From: Gammaproteobacteria bacterium
GTDB taxonomy: Bacteria > Pseudomonadota > Gammaproteobacteria > GCA-001735895
Direction: 5' to 3'
Assembly (NCBI GenBank): GCA_030066085.1
Contig: JASJCI010000028.1
Location: 29,795-93,794, forward strand
DNA: 64,000 bases
Shown here one piece after another: positions 60,921-64,000 of the stretch. The translations under genes were made by a program, and so were the position numbers. Positions within the stretch are counted from its first letter, which is position 1, and the number at the start of each line of letters is the position of its first letter. Under the pieces are notes generated by a model, which saw only the letters and a program-made list of their open reading frames with translations, ran no database searches and had not been told where the DNA came from.

Positions 60921-63872
60921 ATGACTGACTCCGCGACCCAGCTCGCACTGATGATCGACCTCGAACGCTGCACCGGCTGCAAGAGCTGCGAGGCCGCCTG
61001 CAAGCAGACCAACGCGCTCGGGCCGAACGCCTATCGCAACCGGGTCATGTGGTTCGACGAACAGCAACAGCCGGGTACTACCAGCACCGACACGGCGCGT
61101 CTCGACTTCCTGACCGTGACTTGCCAGCAGTGCGAGCGCCCGGCCTGCCTGCGCGCCTGCCCGGTTTATCCGAAGGCGATCAGCAAGGACCCAGTCACCG
61201 GCGTGGTCGCGATCGATACAGCGCGCTGCACCGGTTGCGGCGAATGCGCGCTGTCCTGCCCCTACGGCGCGATCGGCTACAACGCGGAGCAACACCACGC
61301 GGTCAAGTGCGACCTGTGCGCCGACCGCCGCGCACGCGATCTCGGCCCGGCCTGTGCCGCGGTCTGCCCGACGCGGGCGATCAGCTACGGCGCCCGCGCC
61401 GATCACCTCGCGCGTGCCGCAAGCGAACAGCGCGAAGTACTCGATACCGATCATTTCCTGCAGCAACCGGCAACGATTTACCTGCGCCGCCTGCGCGACG
61501 CCGGCACCCCGGTGGACACGAGCACGGATGCGCGCACGACGCCGCGACTGATGCGCGATAATTTTGTTCGCCGGCAGCTGAAAGCGGAAATCGCGCGCGG
61601 ATCCTACCGCAGCGAGGACAGGGCCGCGGCAAGCGCGCTCAAAGAACGCATCGTGCCCGGCGGCTGCAACATCTGCTTCAATGGCTGCCCGGTCAAGTTC
61701 CACCTGCGCGGCAACCAGGTCGTCAACGTTTACGGCAACGACGAAGATCCGCAATTCCAGGGGCGCATCTGCCCCAAGTCGCAGATGACGCTGCAGATGT
61801 ACGACAATCCGCACCGACTGGTGACACCGCTGAAACGCATCGGCAAACGCGGCAGCGATCGTTTCGAGGAAATCAGCTGGAACCAGGCGCTCGACGAAAT
61901 CGCCGCGCGCCTGCGCGAGGTGCGTGCCGAGCACGGCAGCGAGGCGCTTGCAATCCAGTCCGGCTCACGCACCGGGGTACTCAATATCATCGGGGCGCTG
62001 CCGCTGTTCGCCGGCATGTGGGGCACGCCCAACGTCGCCGCCACCGAACCCTACTGCGACCTCGGCAAGGGTGTCGCGCTGCACCTGACCCAGGGCACCG
62101 GCGTCATGTGTAACGTCTACACCGAGGACGATATCGGCACCGCCGAGGCTTATGTCTATATCGGCGATAACCAGGCCGAGACGCGGCCGGTCAACTTCGG
62201 CATGACCAACGACTGGCGCGTCAGCCACGGTGCCAAACTGATCGTGGTCGACCCGCGGCTGACCGCCACTGCGAGCAAGGCCGACGAATGGCTGCCGATT
62301 CGTTCGGGCACCGACCTCGCGCTCGGCCTGGCGCTGATCCATCACATCTTTACCCGCGAGCTGCACGACGCCGAGTTTTGCCAGCGCTGGGTCGAGGGCT
62401 GGCGCGAGTGGCGCGACTTCGTGTTCGAACGCGGCTACAGTCCCGCATGGGCGGCACCGGTAACCGACCTCGACGTGACACGCATCGAAACACTCGCCGA
62501 AACCATCGCCGCGGCCGACGGCTGCATGATTTTCCTGAGCCGGGGTATCAACCAGCACACCAACTCGGCACAGACCAACCGGGTCTACATGTTCATCGCC
62601 GCGATCACCGGTAACTGGGGCCGACGCGGCGGCGGTTACTTCAACGTGTCGTCGGAGATGAACTGGAAACCGCCGCTGATCCCCGACGGGCGTAAACCCG
62701 AGACGCGCATGGGTATCAGCAAGAACCCTTCGGCGTGGATGCAGGCGATGCTCGAGCGCGAGCCCTACCCGATCCGCGCACTGATCACGAGCAACAACCC
62801 GCTCGGTCAATGGCCAAACCAGAACCGCGTGCGCCGCGCGATCGAATCGCTCGATCTCGTGGTGCACACCGAATTGTTCAAAAACGCGACCTCGCGCTAC
62901 GCCGACTACGTACTGCCGATGGCCAGCGGCATCGAAAAAGGCGGCACCACGCGCTTCGCCGAGGACCGCCGCATCGTCTGGAACGACCGCCTGATCGACC
63001 CGCCCGGCGAGGCGAAGTCGGATCACTGGTTCTGGATCGAGCTCGGCCGCCGCTTCGGCTTCGACGACGTGCTCAAGGACGATTACAAGGATCCGCGCAA
63101 GTTATGGGACGAGGTGCTGGTAGCGGCGACACCCGACCTGGCCGAGGCGAGCACCGAGAAACTGCTGGCCCGCTCCAATCGCACGGTCCGCCTGCCCTGG
63201 CATGATCCCGCGACAGGCCCGGACCCGGTCTACGTTACCGAGGTCATGCGCGAGAACCCGGCTGCCGGTCTGTCCTACCCGACGCCGAGCGGCAAGCTCG
63301 AGTTCTGGACACCGGTGCTGGAGGACCGCTTTGCGCAGATGGGCCTGTCGGCACTGCCCGAGTTTTACAGCGAGGCCGAGCAACTGGTCGACCTGCCGCA
63401 CATTCAATACGACCGGGAGCCGCGCAAGTCGAGCTTTCTCAGCCAGACCCTGGTTCACGGCGGCAGCATCGTCGACCAACCGGTCCCGCGCGATCCGCAG
63501 TTCGATACCGAACTCGTGACCGGCCGCCCCCCGGCACCGCACTTCCATTCATGGACACACTACTTCTGGCAGGCGCAGGAAATGTGGCCCGATCTCTACT
63601 GCCAGATTCATCCCGACAAGGCTGCCAGCCTGGGGGTCGAAGACGGTGAATACGTCGCGATCAAGACGCGCAACGGCACCATCCAGGCGCGCGCATGGCT
63701 GCACCGCGGCATTCGCCCGAGCAGCGTCTTCGTGCCGATCGGCTGGGACGAGCAGCAGCCCTACCACCCGCACTCGAGCGTCAACCATCTCACCGACATA
63801 CGCCTCGACCCGATCTCGCAGCAGGCCAACCTGAAGACCCATCTCTGCCGGGTCGAAAAAGCCACCCGCTAG
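60921..63872 (+). CDS. fused four-cluster ferredoxin and molybdopterin oxidoreductase
   Basis: 983 residues. Residues 1-200 are a DmsB/NrfC-type electron-transfer subunit with four Cys sets: CTGCKSCEAACKQTN, CQQCERPACLRACPVYP, CTGCGECALSCPYGA and CDLCADRR with CAAVCPTRA. Residues about 250-983 are a complete catalytic subunit of the DMSO-reductase superfamily. It has a 4Fe-4S site CNICFNGCPVKF plus ICPKSQ, a probable molybdenum ligand Cys in ATEPYCDLGKG, and a C-terminal molydopterin-binding domain with VTGRPPAPHFHSW. There is no Tat signal, so it is cytosolic. The normal two-subunit pair is thus one protein. Substrate unknown; the group includes thiosulfate, polysulfide and arsenate enzymes. 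Confidence 0.85.
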   Translation: MTDSATQLALMIDLERCTGCKSCEAACKQTNALGPNAYRNRVMWFDEQQQPGTTSTDTARLDFLTVTCQQCERPACLRACPVYPKAISKDPVTGVVAIDTARCTGCGECALSCPYGAIGYNAEQHHAVKCDLCADRRARDLGPACAAVCPTRAISYGARADHLARAASEQREVLDTDHFLQQPATIYLRRLRDAGTPVDTSTDARTTPRLMRDNFVRRQLKAEIARGSYRSEDRAAASALKERIVPGGCNICFNGCPVKFHLRGNQVVNVYGNDEDPQFQGRICPKSQMTLQMYDNPHRLVTPLKRIGKRGSDRFEEISWNQALDEIAARLREVRAEHGSEALAIQSGSRTGVLNIIGALPLFAGMWGTPNVAATEPYCDLGKGVALHLTQGTGVMCNVYTEDDIGTAEAYVYIGDNQAETRPVNFGMTNDWRVSHGAKLIVVDPRLTATASKADEWLPIRSGTDLALGLALIHHIFTRELHDAEFCQRWVEGWREWRDFVFERGYSPAWAAPVTDLDVTRIETLAETIAAADGCMIFLSRGINQHTNSAQTNRVYMFIAAITGNWGRRGGGYFNVSSEMNWKPPLIPDGRKPETRMGISKNPSAWMQAMLEREPYPIRALITSNNPLGQWPNQNRVRRAIESLDLVVHTELFKNATSRYADYVLPMASGIEKGGTTRFAEDRRIVWNDRLIDPPGEAKSDHWFWIELGRRFGFDDVLKDDYKDPRKLWDEVLVAATPDLAEASTEKLLARSNRTVRLPWHDPATGPDPVYVTEVMRENPAAGLSYPTPSGKLEFWTPVLEDRFAQMGLSALPEFYSEAEQLVDLPHIQYDREPRKSSFLSQTLVHGGSIVDQPVPRDPQFDTELVTGRPPAPHFHSWTHYFWQAQEMWPDLYCQIHPDKAASLGVEDGEYVAIKTRNGTIQARAWLHRGIRPSSVFVPIGWDEQQPYHPHSSVNHLTDIRLDPISQQANLKTHLCRVEKATR

Positions 63873-63917
63873 CAGTCCGTAAACGACACCCGGATCTCGT
63901 GTATCCCGGCTGGTTAC

Positions 63918-63935
63918 GTCATCCCCGCGCAAGCG
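63918..63935. repeat. REP-like GTCATCCCCGCG element (first copy)
   Basis: GTCATCCCCGCGCAAGCG follows the fused oxidoreductase gene. The opening GTCATCCCCGCG is characteristic of short extragenic palindromic repeats in many proteobacteria. A related copy lies 60 bp downstream. Confidence 0.4.
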
Positions 63936-63977
63936 CACTGCTGTCCGGAATAATTTTTTACAGCACTGTTAACACCT

Positions 63978-64000
63978 GTCACCCCGCGGCTTGACCGCGG
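63978..64000. repeat. REP-like element cut by the window edge (second copy)
   Basis: It begins GTCACCCCGCGG and ends with CCGCGG, so CCGCGG ... CCGCGG forms a hairpin around CTTGA. It resembles the first copy at 63918 in its GTCA-CCCCGCG core. The window ends inside or at the end of it. Confidence 0.4.

Noticed and set aside
1..64000. CRISPR arrays, prophage or transposon
   Set aside because: No regularly spaced repeats, no cas genes, no phage structural genes and no transposase or integrase were found by reading the translated frames.

Overview
The window is GC-rich (low-to-mid 60s percent by eye), densely coded chromosome, and looks like a free-living, probably marine gammaproteobacterium. 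Three conserved gammaproteobacterial blocks support this. They are dcd ... mrp/apbC <> metG ... rsxABCDGE-nth, the recA-recX-alaS-lysC-csrA-tRNA-Ser(GCU) block, and the amgK-murU pair. Sodium-type stator genes (pomAB), an Rnf/Rsx complex and a Na/Pi-type transporter fit a salt-water lifestyle. Species assignment is not possible from this sequence alone. No CRISPR array, prophage, transposase or integrase is visible.

Layout. 0-9.5 kb: HAD phosphatase, dcd, hybrid histidine kinase, LysR/azoR/pirin, apbC and metG. 9.5-12.8 kb: a three-gene accessory unit between metG and rsx (secreted trypsin-like protease, FHA-domain membrane protein, and a protease with a coiled-coil insert). 13-19 kb: rsxABCDGE, nth and a DUF1841 gene. 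19-26.5 kb: AruI-like decarboxylase, ClC channel, nadC, Na/Pi transporter, GFA and GNAT proteins. 26.5-30.1 kb: murU-amgK, mazG, TetR and an HEXXH protein. 30.2-34 kb: a motility unit, pomA-pomB-PilZ-HDOD. 34-39.3 kb: GcvA-type LysR and a Rieske oxygenase, ChaN-PDZ, alaX and dinB. 39.4-45.2 kb: nitrogen and amino-acid genes (agmatinase family, LysE exporter, Lrp regulator, DMT transporter, carbamoyl-amino-acid hydrolase).

45.3-51.1 kb is the most unusual regulatory region. All genes lie on the minus strand: an orphan TRAP-type (DctP) binding protein, a sensor kinase with a long periplasmic helical domain, a response regulator whose output is a class III nucleotide cyclase, and then a small stand-alone cyclic-nucleotide-binding protein behind its own palindrome. 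I read this as a candidate periplasmic-ligand to cyclic-nucleotide signalling circuit. It resembles TorT-TorS in input but has a second-messenger output. The cyclase has Thr where the purine-selecting Lys normally sits, and the binding protein lacks the usual Arg of its phosphate cassette, so the nucleotide involved is uncertain.

51.1-53.1 kb is mostly non-coding or small: a TerB-like gene, a 44-residue lipoprotein gene, a cluster of four hairpins, a 20-bp-stem terminator and tRNA-Ser. 53.1-60 kb is the csrA-lysC-alaS-recX-recA block, with a TSUP transporter inserted in the opposite direction. The recA promoter carries a GAAC-N7-GAAC direct repeat, the alphaproteobacterial LexA-box type, instead of the CTGT-N8-ACAG expected in this group. 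60.1-63.9 kb encodes a likely di-heme cytochrome b membrane anchor followed by a single 983-residue protein that fuses a four-cluster ferredoxin to a molybdopterin oxidoreductase.
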